Position numbers and translations under genes: made by a program. Of a stretch of 64,000 nt of DNA, positions 22,726-34,247 are shown in pieces. Source of the stretch: Candidatus Eisenbergiella stercoravium (GTDB lineage: Bacteria > Bacillota > Clostridia > Lachnospirales > Lachnospiraceae); contig DXHY01000056.1 of the NCBI GenBank assembly GCA_019113175.1, positions 1 through 64,000 on the forward strand. Reading direction: 5' to 3'. Each line of letters begins with the position of its first letter. The first letter of the stretch is position 1. The notes under the pieces were generated by a model that made no database searches, was not told the DNA's origin, and was given only the letters and a program-made list of their open reading frames with translations.

Positions 22726-23562
22726 TCAGTCCTGTAGGGGCTTTCTTGCAAAAATGGTATCCATGCAGTGTTTGTGCGGAATGCCGCTGCTGTTGCAGTC
22801 AAAAATCTCTTCCCGGCAGTCCTCGATCACCCAGTCCCTGTACCAGGTAAACAGTTCCCCGGAAATCCAGTTCTGCCAGTTCTCTTTATTCACTTCCTCA
22901 TCCGGAGGGGCGGGGATGAAGGGCTTTTCCACAAAGACGTTGATGGCATGCATGCCGCCGGGCGCGGTATGTGACAGATAATTTTCCATCAGCTCCCTGC
23001 GCAGGTCAGGCAGAATGTGGTGGAACACGCCGGAGCTGTAGATGATGTCAAACTCCTCGTCCAGCCGGAAGGTGCGCAGATCGGCCTGAAAAAAGCTGAC
23101 CTCCACCTGATGAATGTCGGCCAGCCGCTTCGCCTTCTCAATTCCGGAGGCCGTCGCGTCAAAGGCCGTGACCTGATAGCCGCATTTTGCCAGAAAAACT
23201 GCATCCTTCCCTTCTCCGCAGCCGATTTCCAGCAGGCGCAGGGGCCTCGTCGGATAAATCCTTTTCAGAAGCTCCAGGCACATCTCATTGGGCCGGGTTC
23301 CCCAGTAATAGCCCTCCGTCTGATAGCGTTCCTCATATGGTGTGATCTGTTTTTTCCCCGGAATATAGCCCATCAGGGTATCGATATCCGTTTCCAGCAG
23401 TCCGGCAAGCCGGGGAAGCTGGGTGATGTCGGGAAGAGACTGGGCGTTTTCCCATTTGGAGACGGCCTGCGGGGAAAGATTCAGCTTTCCTGCAAGCTCC
23501 TCCTGGGTATATCCTTTCGATCTGCGGAAGCGCGCGATATTTTCTGACAGTATGTTTTTCAT
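22726..23562 (-). CDS. XRE helix-turn-helix fused to a SAM-dependent methyltransferase
   Basis: The protein has 278 residues in two domains. Residues 1-~65 form a Cro/CI HTH (NIARFRRSKGYTQEELAGKLNLSPQAVSKWENAQ). Residues ~80-278 form a class I methyltransferase of TehB/UbiE type, with motif I LLEIGCGEGKDAVFLAKCGY, the acidic end of strand 2 (TAFDATASG), FFQADLRTF and FDIIYSSGVFHHILPD. It could be a regulator that responds to, or acts through, methylation, or a tellurite/toxic-anion resistance type enzyme with its own control. The start MKNILS at 23562 has GGAGG 6 nt upstream. Confidence 0.82.
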   Translation of the reverse strand: MKNILSENIARFRRSKGYTQEELAGKLNLSPQAVSKWENAQSLPDITQLPRLAGLLETDIDTLMGYIPGKKQITPYEERYQTEGYYWGTRPNEMCLELLKRIYPTRPLRLLEIGCGEGKDAVFLAKCGYQVTAFDATASGIEKAKRLADIHQVEVSFFQADLRTFRLDEEFDIIYSSGVFHHILPDLRRELMENYLSHTAPGGMHAINVFVEKPFIPAPPDEEVNKENWQNWISGELFTWYRDWVIEDCREEIFDCNSSGIPHKHCMDTIFARKPLQD

Positions 23563-23679
23563 TCTGACCTCCATGCGTTTTTATGGCGAGACACGCGCCG
23601 GAGCGGCTCCTGCTCCGTATTCTTTCATCTGTCTTATTGTAGCAGATTCTCCTTCAGAAAAAAATGGAGGATTAAGAGA

Positions 23680-23709
23680 ACAACCGGGAGTATCTCAACT
23701 CCCGGTTGT
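23680..23709. terminator. Hairpin terminator between mgtC-like and methyltransferase genes
   Basis: ACAACCGGGAGT (23680-23691) pairs with ACTCCCGGTTGT (23698-23709), with T-rich flanks on the plus strand and TTCTCTT on the minus strand. It lies about 85 nt after the stop of the minus-strand MgtC/SapB gene. Confidence 0.65.
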
Positions 23710-23794
23710 ATTTTTCTCTATTCTCAGTCAACAGGCCTGTCCCGCCGCCTCTGATCAGGCCTCCGTCTCAAAAAATCCGTCCTGCCGCCACCGT

Positions 23795-24478
23795 TCAGCC
23801 TTCTGCCGTAACTTCAACCGCCACGATTTCCTCCGCCTTGTTCAGCTCAGAGATGATCTTCTGCATCTCATAGACCTCCGGAAGCACCAGAAACACCTTG
23901 ATCTCCAGAAGTCCGTCCGGAAGCTTCACGGCGCTGAAGCTCTGCAGTCTTACCTTTGAAAGGTCGATGCAGTCTGCCAGAATGGCTCTCACATCCGTAT
24001 CCTGTCTGACGTGCAGAGTCACCTTTTCCACGGAAGCATTTCTGACCAGACGGGCACTTCTGTGAAAGAAAAACTGGAGCCCGAGCACCAGCAGCGTGGC
24101 GAAAACGGCGATGATGTACATACCGCCTCCCATCGCCACTCCGATGCCCACGGTGGCCCAGAGGCCCGCCGAGGTGGTCAGGCCGCTGACCGTCAGCTTT
24201 CTGGTGAAAATCACGCCCGCACCGAGAAAGCCGATGGCGGTCACGATTCCCGCCGCAATCCGGGAGGGATCCAGATTCACATTCGCCCCCAGAACATCTG
24301 TAAAACCATATTTGCTCACCAGCATCATCAGACAGGAGGTCAGGGCCACAATGGAGTGGGTCCGGATGCCCGCCGTTTTCAGGTTGTTTTCTCTCTCATA
24401 GCCGATGCAGGCTCCGCACAGAGTCGCTGCAGCGATCCTTGCCACCCAGATCAGTTCATTCATCCAGCTAATATCCAT
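23795..24478 (-). CDS. MgtC/SapB family membrane protein
   Basis: The protein has 227 residues. Four or five membrane segments fill the first ~145 residues. Family motifs are RIAAATLCGACIGYERE, GIRTHSIVALTSCLMMLVS and RIAAGIVTAIGFLGAGVIF, then LTTSAGLWATVGIGVAMGGG. The C-terminal ~80 residues form a soluble ACT-like domain (KVTLHVRQDTDVRAILADCI). MgtC relatives affect magnesium homeostasis, membrane potential or ATP synthase activity; which applies here is unknown. The start at 24478 comes 10 nt after the lacZ stop, with GGGAGA upstream, so it is co-transcribed with lacZ. Confidence 0.88.
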   Translation of the reverse strand: MDISWMNELIWVARIAAATLCGACIGYERENNLKTAGIRTHSIVALTSCLMMLVSKYGFTDVLGANVNLDPSRIAAGIVTAIGFLGAGVIFTRKLTVSGLTTSAGLWATVGIGVAMGGGMYIIAVFATLLVLGLQFFFHRSARLVRNASVEKVTLHVRQDTDVRAILADCIDLSKVRLQSFSAVKLPDGLLEIKVFLVLPEVYEMQKIISELNKAEEIVAVEVTAEG

Positions 24479-24488
24479 TCTTCTCCCT

Positions 24489-27506
<3,018 letters not shown>

Positions 27507-27646
27507 TTATAAACCCCCGTTCTACTGTATTTCAGCGGTATTTCCGCTTTGATTATGATACTGTCAATTATAATGAAAATGTGGTACACTTACAAGCAGA
27601 ATCAGCAAAAGAAAACAGGATAATACGCTTCTGACTGGAGGTTGGC

Positions 27647-28867
27647 ATGCAGAACACACTCTATACCATAACCGGAACCGTTACCCTGAAAAAGGGTGCC
27701 GGACGCTCTCTGAAAGCAGGGGGCATGTGGGTTTATGACAATGAAATTTCTTCCATGGATGAAAACGTGCAGGACGGCTGTCTGGTCCATGTGCTGGACT
27801 TCGACGGCTTCTTTTTGGGAACCGGCTTCATCAACCGGCGTTCCAAAATTACGGTACGCCTGCTCGCCCGCAGGAAGGATACGGTGATCGATGATGCATT
27901 CTGGGAAAAACGGGTAAGGGACGCCTGGGAATATCGGAAGCAGACGGTGGATACGGGAAGCTGCCGGATCATCTTCGGAGAGGCGGACTGGTTTCCCGGT
28001 CTGGTCGTGGACAAGTTCTCCGACGTGCTGGTGGTGGAATCCCTGGCGCTCGGAATTGACCGCTTCAAGCCTCTGATTCTGGATATTCTGCGCCGTGTTC
28101 TTGCTGAGGACGGCATTCCGGTGCGCGGCATCTATGAGCGCAGCGACGCCAAAGTCCGCCTCCAGGAGGGCATGGAACGCTTCAAGGGCTTTCTTTCGGA
28201 GCCCTTTGATACCCGTGTGCAGATCGAAGAAAACGGCGTAAAATATCTGGTTGACGTGCAGGATGGCCAGAAAACCGGCTTTTTCCTGGATCAGAAAAAC
28301 AACCGGGCTGCCATTCACAGAATATGCGCCGGGAAACGGGTGCTGGACTGCTTCACTCACACCGGCTCCTTTGCCCTGAATGCCGGAAAGGCCGGGGCAG
28401 CGGACGTTCTCGGCGTGGACGCTTCCCAGACCGGCATCGACATGGCAGAGGAGAATGCCCGTCTGAACGGCCTGCAGGACCGGGTGCGCTTCACCTGCGC
28501 GGACGTATTCGACCTGCTTCCCCGGCTGGAGGCTGAAGGGGAGCGCTACGGCGTGGTCATTCTGGACCCTCCCGCCTTCACCAAATCCCGCAATTCCATC
28601 AAAAACGCGGTGAAGGGCTACCGGGAGATCAATCTGCGCGGCCTGAAGCTGGTGGAGGACGGCGGCTTTCTTGTCACCTGCTCCTGCTCCCATTTCATGG
28701 ATCCGGAGCTTTTCGCCAAAACCATCCGGGAAGCCGCCCACGGCGCCCACAAACGCCTCCGCCAGGTTTATTTCGGCACCCAGTGCTGTGACCACCCCAT
28801 TCTATGGGCGGCGGACGAGTCCTATTATCTGAAGTTCTATATTTTTCAGGTGAGGGAGGAGATTTAA
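27647..28867 (+). CDS. Class I rRNA cytosine methyltransferase, RlmI-like
   Basis: The protein has 406 residues. An N-terminal PUA-like RNA-binding part (GAGRSLKAGGMWVYDNEI, GTGFINRRSKITVRLLAR) is followed by a Rossmann methyltransferase: KTGFFLDQKNNR, VLDCFTHTGSFALNAGKAGA (SAM-binding motif I), GVDASQTGIDMAEENARLNG, and the catalytic-loop motif VILDPPAFTKSR. These are diagnostic of the YccW/RlmI group that makes 5-methylcytosine in 23S rRNA (C1962 in E. coli). The exact target here is inferred. GGAGG precedes the ATG, and the gene is divergent from lacZ. Confidence 0.88.
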   Translation: MQNTLYTITGTVTLKKGAGRSLKAGGMWVYDNEISSMDENVQDGCLVHVLDFDGFFLGTGFINRRSKITVRLLARRKDTVIDDAFWEKRVRDAWEYRKQTVDTGSCRIIFGEADWFPGLVVDKFSDVLVVESLALGIDRFKPLILDILRRVLAEDGIPVRGIYERSDAKVRLQEGMERFKGFLSEPFDTRVQIEENGVKYLVDVQDGQKTGFFLDQKNNRAAIHRICAGKRVLDCFTHTGSFALNAGKAGAADVLGVDASQTGIDMAEENARLNGLQDRVRFTCADVFDLLPRLEAEGERYGVVILDPPAFTKSRNSIKNAVKGYREINLRGLKLVEDGGFLVTCSCSHFMDPELFAKTIREAAHGAHKRLRQVYFGTQCCDHPILWAADESYYLKFYIFQVREEI

Positions 28868-28922
28868 CAATATCTCGCCGTTACGAATGATAGATATACT
28901 CTGCTGCATTAGAAGTGAAATA

Positions 28923-28989
28923 AAAATGAGCTTGCCGCACGAAGAGATCATATCAGGGATCAAAACACTTCGTGCGACAGCCTCATTTT
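28923..28989. terminator. Bidirectional terminator between convergent genes
   Basis: Arms AAAATGAG (28923-28930) with CTCATTTT (28982-28989) and CGCACGAAG (28936-28944) with CTTCGTGCG (28968-28976). T runs occur on both strands. It separates the rRNA methyltransferase from the sialoside operon. Confidence 0.8.
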
Positions 28990-29117
28990 CTTTACTGTCT
29001 GCATGAAACAGTATTACTGCCTGTCAGTACCATAGCATATACACTTTCTATTTACGATGTTCCCCACTAAAAGTAAACTTCCAGGAACAAATTTGACATT
29101 TACCATATTGAAAACTA

Positions 29118-30197
29118 TTACGTTTTTCCCAGACAGCTTTTCCGCACGACAATCTCAGGTTCTATCAGATAATACTCAAAAATCTCATCTTCCTTTTTTT
29201 CCATCTTCTTTCTGAGCACACGAGCCGCCAGCTTCCCTACATCCTCAGTTTTATGCGTGATCGTTGTCAGCGGGATCTCCATGTCCAGCAAACTTTCATT
29301 ATCTCCGTATCCCATAATCCCAACATCGTCTGAAACGCGCAGTCCTGCATCCTCTACAGCCCGTATTGCCTGAAAGGCAATATCATCATTAAAACAGAAT
29401 ACCGCATCTACCGGTATCTCCGATTTTAACAGTGACAACAAACTGTCATGGCAGTCTTCTATGTTATCATTATCAAGCATCAGTATCCTCTTCCGTACAA
29501 TTTCCTGATTTCTGTGTTGTATGGCGCTGATATATCCCTGGCATCTCTCAATACTTGTTCGGTATCTCTTCAAAGCAAGGAAAACAATATTCCGATACCC
29601 ATGATCCAACAGATGCAGCGTTGCAATATAGCCTCCATAAAAATCATTTGATTTTATGATTGGTGCATATACACCTTCTACATCCCGATTGCAGAAAACA
29701 AAAGGTATCTTAGATTGTACCAGGCTTTGATATAAGCCGATCCCCTCTACCACAGTCTTCATCACTACCGGTACGATAATGAAGCCGTCAACACCTGCCA
29801 TAATGAGCCGTTTGATATATTCACTCTGCTTTTCTGAACTGTTCTCAGAATTACATAGAATAATATTAACATTCCATTCCCTTGCAGCCCGCTCTATACT
29901 TCCTGCCATCCTGCCGTATATATTTTCCGTAATATCAGGTACGATCAGGCACCAATTCATCACTTCCGAATTCACGCCCTCCAAACGGCGGGCTACATAT
30001 GTTCCGCTGCCGATATGTGATTCCAGATAACCTTCCTTTTCCAGTTCCTTTATTGCTTTATCAATGGTCGCTCTGGAAGTATCCAGCAGTCTGCACAATT
30101 TCATTCGGGATGGCAGCTGGTCCCCATTATTCAATCTATTAATCCTGCTTTTCAGCTCCTGTTTGACTTCTATATATCTCAGCATATTCATTACCAT
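29118..30197 (-). CDS. GntR/LacI hybrid transcriptional regulator of the sialoside operon
   Basis: The protein has 359 residues. The N-terminal GntR-type winged helix (about 5-75, GDQLPSRMKLCRLLDTSRATIDKAIKELEKEGYL) is joined to a LacI/periplasmic-binding-protein effector domain (WCLIVPDITENIYGRMAGSIE, VDAVFCFNDDIAFQAIRAVED, VGIMGYGDNESLLDMEIPLTTI). This AraR-like architecture is typical of sugar-responsive repressors. It is the last gene of the operon, 26 nt after the sialidase, so sialic acid or a derivative is the likely effector. Start choice is uncertain, since three ATGs lie within five codons and the ribosome site is weak. Confidence 0.85.
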   Translation of the reverse strand: MVMNMLRYIEVKQELKSRINRLNNGDQLPSRMKLCRLLDTSRATIDKAIKELEKEGYLESHIGSGTYVARRLEGVNSEVMNWCLIVPDITENIYGRMAGSIERAAREWNVNIILCNSENSSEKQSEYIKRLIMAGVDGFIIVPVVMKTVVEGIGLYQSLVQSKIPFVFCNRDVEGVYAPIIKSNDFYGGYIATLHLLDHGYRNIVFLALKRYRTSIERCQGYISAIQHRNQEIVRKRILMLDNDNIEDCHDSLLSLLKSEIPVDAVFCFNDDIAFQAIRAVEDAGLRVSDDVGIMGYGDNESLLDMEIPLTTITHKTEDVGKLAARVLRKKMEKKEDEIFEYYLIEPEIVVRKSCLGKT

Positions 30198-30223
30198 TTG
30201 TAAGAATCGGACTTCAAAAAGAT

Positions 30224-31255
30224 CTATTCCAAAAATCCCGATTTCAGGACAAGTTCTGATATCATTCCAGCATCAGGATCAGTTCTTTCATAAAAAATAT
30301 ATACCCGCTTATCCACAACAGCGATATCTGAATATCCACCTGAAGGATCTATATCCCAGACCTTCATCCAGGACTGTCCCGCATTATTGGAAAATTTCAT
30401 GGACAGATTTATTCTTTTGTCTTCCGCATCACAATTGGAAAACAGTACACCTCCTTTGCATGCTGCCAGCCCTGAGCAGCATCCGGGATCGCGCAGATCC
30501 TCAGAAGACCATACGGCATCAAAAGTTTTTCCACCATCAGAAGAAAGCCCAAGCACCCGCCTCTTATCCTCATTCATATTGCGGAAATTAAATAACAGTC
30601 GCCCATCCGAAAGTTGTGCCACACTTGTTTCATTTGCATTGATAACACCGGGGACCAACGCATTGGCATGCCATGATATTCCATGGTTATCACTGTAAAT
30701 GCTTCCGGCTATGGAAGGCGCATGCTTCCTGCGCATGCCATCCTCATAAACAGCTCCGTTTGCTAACCAGACAGGTACCACAAGACGTCCATTTCCCATT
30801 TGTATTCCATGTCCGGGACCTGTCGCGCTTACATTCCATTCATATGGGAATTCCTGATAGCCATCCGTAATTTCTCTGGAATCCGACCATGTTTTTCCGC
30901 CATCCCTGCTGGTTACAATATAAACCCGTTCATAATTTTTATGATAGATCAAATGTGTATTATTTCCATCAGGAATCAATACCGGATTATTATAAGTACG
31001 CATCGTTCCATCCGCCGGCAGCGCACTTTCTCCGATACGGAGCACTTCTCTGGGTTCTTTTCCCTCTTCCAGGTAAAGAACTATGATATCAATATCCCCC
31101 CAGTCCCCAAAATTTTTTTCACCTTCTCCGTTACGTGCCTCAAAAGCCAGAAGCAGAGCATCCCCTACTGATAAAATTCCCGGAATCCGGTATTCTCTAT
31201 AACCGCCGCTGTGATGTCTGACAATGACCTTTTCTTCACATGGAATGATTTTCAT
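30224..31255 (-). CDS. Sialidase-like enzyme (GH33, BNR repeats), apparently cytoplasmic
   Basis: The protein has 343 residues. The sialidase R-I-P motif appears as YREYRIPGIL. Four Asp-box repeats are visible: SRDGGKTWS, SDNHGISWH, SSDGGKTFD and SNNAGQSWM. The catalytic region includes Glu in NANETSVAQL, the Arg of LFNFRNMNED and the Tyr nucleophile in SGGYSDIAVV. It has no signal peptide, lipobox or anchor, so it should act on imported sialosides in the cytoplasm. It lies between the NanA-type aldolase and the regulator genes. Strict sialidase activity versus a related BNR hydrolase is inferred from context. GGAGGAG precedes the ATG. Confidence 0.83.
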   Translation of the reverse strand: MKIIPCEEKVIVRHHSGGYREYRIPGILSVGDALLLAFEARNGEGEKNFGDWGDIDIIVLYLEEGKEPREVLRIGESALPADGTMRTYNNPVLIPDGNNTHLIYHKNYERVYIVTSRDGGKTWSDSREITDGYQEFPYEWNVSATGPGHGIQMGNGRLVVPVWLANGAVYEDGMRRKHAPSIAGSIYSDNHGISWHANALVPGVINANETSVAQLSDGRLLFNFRNMNEDKRRVLGLSSDGGKTFDAVWSSEDLRDPGCCSGLAACKGGVLFSNCDAEDKRINLSMKFSNNAGQSWMKVWDIDPSGGYSDIAVVDKRVYIFYERTDPDAGMISELVLKSGFLE

Positions 31256-31283
31256 ATATTCTCCTCCAAAATGCTGGTCAACT

Positions 31284-32186
31284 TCAGGATGTTTTCATTT
31301 TCTCCAATGACTTTAAATAAACATTATAGGCATGCTCTATATTTTCCACATCCTCTTGACTGAGAGCGTGGAAGGGTTTCCTACAGCCTCCGAAATCCAT
31401 ACCCTCAAATGTAAGTATCGTCTTGATAGCTGAAAAAACATTGCCACACTTAGACATGACCGTTATCATATCATTAACCAAGTGCTGATATTCCTGCGCC
31501 TTTTGCATATTTCCTTTTTCAAAATTGCTGAGAATACCCTTTATCGCAGGGCAGAGCACGTTATAGGTACTTCCAACCCCACCGTCAGCACCCATACTTA
31601 ATCCGCAGAGCAACATCTCATCATATCCGTTCCACACACAAAGTTCCGGATAGGCGCGCTTCATTCGTTCCAGCAGATAAAAATCAGAATCTGTAAATTT
31701 CACCCCCGCAAGCTGAGTGTATTTACGCATTTCTTCTAAAATATCTAACGTAATGGAAAATCCGGAAAGTTTTGGAAAATTGTAAATAAAAAACGGCAAA
31801 TCCACGCTTTCCATCAACTCTCCATAATATGTCATAATTTCCTCTTTAGAGAATTTGTAATAAAAGGGTGAAATGGATGATATTGCATCTACATTTAATC
31901 TCTCAGCATGTCTCGCAAGTTCAACAGCATGTTCTGTCGCGATTTCACCCACATGCGCTATCACTGTTTTTTCTCCATTATTGGCTTCACATACGGATTC
32001 CAACTCAGCTTTCCGTTCATCCGGGCTCAATAGAAATGCTTCTCCCGTACTGCCGCATACATAAAAGCCATCAATCCCTTGGCCGATCAGCCATCGTACC
32101 TGTTCTTTTAAAACCCTGTGATTAATATTTCCCAATGAATCATAGGGAGTTAGAAGTGCTGCAAATGCTCCTTTAAATTTATTCAT
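31284..32186 (-). CDS. nanA: N-acetylneuraminate lyase / DapA-family aldolase
   Basis: The protein has 300 residues, a class I aldolase TIM barrel. Carboxylate-binding GSTGE (45-49), Tyr134 in YNFP and Schiff-base Lys162 in GVKFTDSDF follow the N-acetylneuraminate lyase pattern rather than dihydrodipicolinate synthase. It would split N-acetylneuraminate into N-acetylmannosamine and pyruvate. The adjacent sialidase supports this. No nanE or nanK lies in the window, so the later steps must be encoded elsewhere. AAGGAAG precedes the ATG. Confidence 0.88.
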   Translation of the reverse strand: MNKFKGAFAALLTPYDSLGNINHRVLKEQVRWLIGQGIDGFYVCGSTGEAFLLSPDERKAELESVCEANNGEKTVIAHVGEIATEHAVELARHAERLNVDAISSISPFYYKFSKEEIMTYYGELMESVDLPFFIYNFPKLSGFSITLDILEEMRKYTQLAGVKFTDSDFYLLERMKRAYPELCVWNGYDEMLLCGLSMGADGGVGSTYNVLCPAIKGILSNFEKGNMQKAQEYQHLVNDMITVMSKCGNVFSAIKTILTFEGMDFGGCRKPFHALSQEDVENIEHAYNVYLKSLEKMKTS

Positions 32187-32247
32187 TCTAATACTTCCTT
32201 ATAGACTATTATTACTCAGCGGCATTTTGTATTAAAAAATCAATCAT

Positions 32248-33138
32248 CTATCCTTTAACCGCTCCGACCATAGTTCCTTTCACCAGATATTTCTGTATAA
32301 ACGGGTACCCTAAAAGTATAGGGACTGTGCAAATAATCACTGTTGCCGCTCTGATCGTCTGTGGAGTCATGTCTGCCATAGATGCACTTCCTCCTGACTG
32401 AGAATATTCATTTCCCTGATCGATCAGCCGTCTTACTACGGTCTGCAGCACCATCAGTTCACTCTTATTTGCATAAGTCAGAGAATCAAACCATGCATTC
32501 CAATGATTCACAAAGCTCCAAAGTCCAATTACCGCAAGAGTTGGTTTTGAAAGCGGCAGATATATCCTGATCGCCGTCTGCAGAACGCCTGCCCCATCTA
32601 TGCGGGCTGCTTCCTCCATTTCCATTCCGATTCCTTTAATAAAAGTTCGCATTACCATGAAATTCCATGCTCCCGCAGCTGTCGGGAGCACAAGAACCCA
32701 ACGGGTGTTTAAAAGTCCCAGACTCTTTAGATTTAAATATGTCGGAACCACTCCGCCGCCAAAATACATCGTAAATATGATCATAAAGTTGATGAATTTC
32801 CATCCGGGTATATCCTTATGGATCATAGAAAAAGAAGCGGCAAATGTAATGACGAGAGTGATCAGTGTCCCTACCACCGCCCGCCAGATCGTATTATAAT
32901 ACCCCGTGAAAATAGATCCGGAGGCAAACGCCTGTTTATAGGCATCAAGGGATATGTCCTTCGGCCAAAACTTGAACCCAACTGTATTGGCATATGCCTT
33001 GTCAGAAAAGGAAAGGACCGCAGTATGCCAAAAGGGATAGGCAAAAATGAATGTCAGCAGAATAACAATAATATAGGCGATGATATAGTATCTTTTTTTC
33101 TTGGTAGTTTCAACCTTGCGTTTATTCCGTTTCACCAT
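32248..33138 (-). CDS. ABC sugar permease, LplC type, sialoside operon
   Basis: The protein has 296 residues and six membrane segments, with the EAA-loop signature EEAARIDGAGVLQTAIRIYLPLSKPTLA that contacts the ATPase. It starts with a basic tail and a hydrophobic helix (IIAYIIVILLTFIFAYPFWH). The ending PFIQKYLVKGTMVGAVKG is the usual CUT1 'lower' permease terminus. It overlaps the upstream permease gene by 7 nt. No ATPase gene is present; CUT1 systems of this class usually borrow a shared MsmX-type ATPase. Confidence 0.9.
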   Translation of the reverse strand: MVKRNKRKVETTKKKRYYIIAYIIVILLTFIFAYPFWHTAVLSFSDKAYANTVGFKFWPKDISLDAYKQAFASGSIFTGYYNTIWRAVVGTLITLVITFAASFSMIHKDIPGWKFINFMIIFTMYFGGGVVPTYLNLKSLGLLNTRWVLVLPTAAGAWNFMVMRTFIKGIGMEMEEAARIDGAGVLQTAIRIYLPLSKPTLAVIGLWSFVNHWNAWFDSLTYANKSELMVLQTVVRRLIDQGNEYSQSGGSASMADMTPQTIRAATVIICTVPILLGYPFIQKYLVKGTMVGAVKG

Positions 33139-34082
33139 AATCCCTCCTCTCCATCGCTCAACTTATTGATAACAATATTAGAAATCATAACAAGCATAAA
33201 ACCAATCACATTCTGGAACAAGCCAGCTGCCGTAGCATAACTGTAATTGTTCTCAACAATACCCTGCCGGTAAGTATAAGTCCCTATCACGTCTCCAACA
33301 CTGTAAACAGAAGGCGAATACAGATTATAGATCTGATCAAAATTATCACTTAAAAGTCCGCCAATTTTCATGATAAACAAGATAATGATCGTACTTCTCA
33401 TGCCAGGAAGGGTAATATGCCATATCTCCTGCAATTTATTGGCTCCATCAATCCGTGCCGCTTCATAAAGATCCTGGTCTATTCCCATTATTGCCGAAAC
33501 ATAAATGATTGAACTCCATCCACATCCCTTCCATATTCCGGTCAGAACCAATATCCACCGAAAATATTTAGGATCTGCCATAAAATATACGGCGTTCCCC
33601 CCTAATTCCTGAATGATTGCGTTGATAGGACCGTTTAAGGAAAACATCTCTTCGATCAATGACGCTGCAATAACCCAAGAGATAAAATGTGGCAGGTAGG
33701 AGACCGTCTGAAAAGCCTTCCGTACGCGTCCACTTCTTATTTCGCAAATAAAAATGGCTAAAATAATCGGTACAGGCCATCCGAAAAACAAATTCATCAG
33801 ACTGATCACAATCGTATTTTCGAGTACCTCTTTAAATGAAAATCCATTGAAAAGCTGCCGGAAATACTTCAAACCAGCCCAGGGGCTTCCCATAATACCG
33901 TCTAGTACCCGGAAGTCCTTAAAAGCCAAAGTCAGACCATACATGGGGGCATAATTAAAAACAAGTAAAAAAATCAAAAAAGGCAGGATCAAAAGATAAT
34001 ACATCCGATTTTTATAAACACGTTTTGCAAAACTGCCATTTGACTTTCCAGTGATTTCCCCGTTTCTTTTTTTATTTGACAT
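33132..34082 (-). CDS. ABC sugar permease, LplB type, sialoside operon
   Basis: The protein has 316 residues and six membrane segments. The opening YKNRMYYLLILPFLIFLLVFNYAPMYGLTLAFKDF is characteristic of the CUT1 'upper' permease. The coupling loop is YEAARIDGANKLQEIWHITLPGM. It pairs with the LplC-type permease just downstream and with the binding lipoprotein upstream. GGGAGGATAG precedes the ATG. Confidence 0.9.
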   Translation of the reverse strand: MSNKKRNGEITGKSNGSFAKRVYKNRMYYLLILPFLIFLLVFNYAPMYGLTLAFKDFRVLDGIMGSPWAGLKYFRQLFNGFSFKEVLENTIVISLMNLFFGWPVPIILAIFICEIRSGRVRKAFQTVSYLPHFISWVIAASLIEEMFSLNGPINAIIQELGGNAVYFMADPKYFRWILVLTGIWKGCGWSSIIYVSAIMGIDQDLYEAARIDGANKLQEIWHITLPGMRSTIIILFIMKIGGLLSDNFDQIYNLYSPSVYSVGDVIGTYTYRQGIVENNYSYATAAGLFQNVIGFMLVMISNIVINKLSDGEEGLW

Positions 34083-34247
34083 CTATCCTCCCTTTCTGCT
34101 GTAGAACTTCCAGACAGAGTCTCGTTTACTGGGATTCCGGGAAGTTTCTGTTCAGTCATTCAGAGAAAAGGTGCATCCGAAAAACTCTGCTTTTTCCGGA
34201 TGCAGCCCATCCCTTTCATTTCTTCATAAGTTTACACTACATTACCA

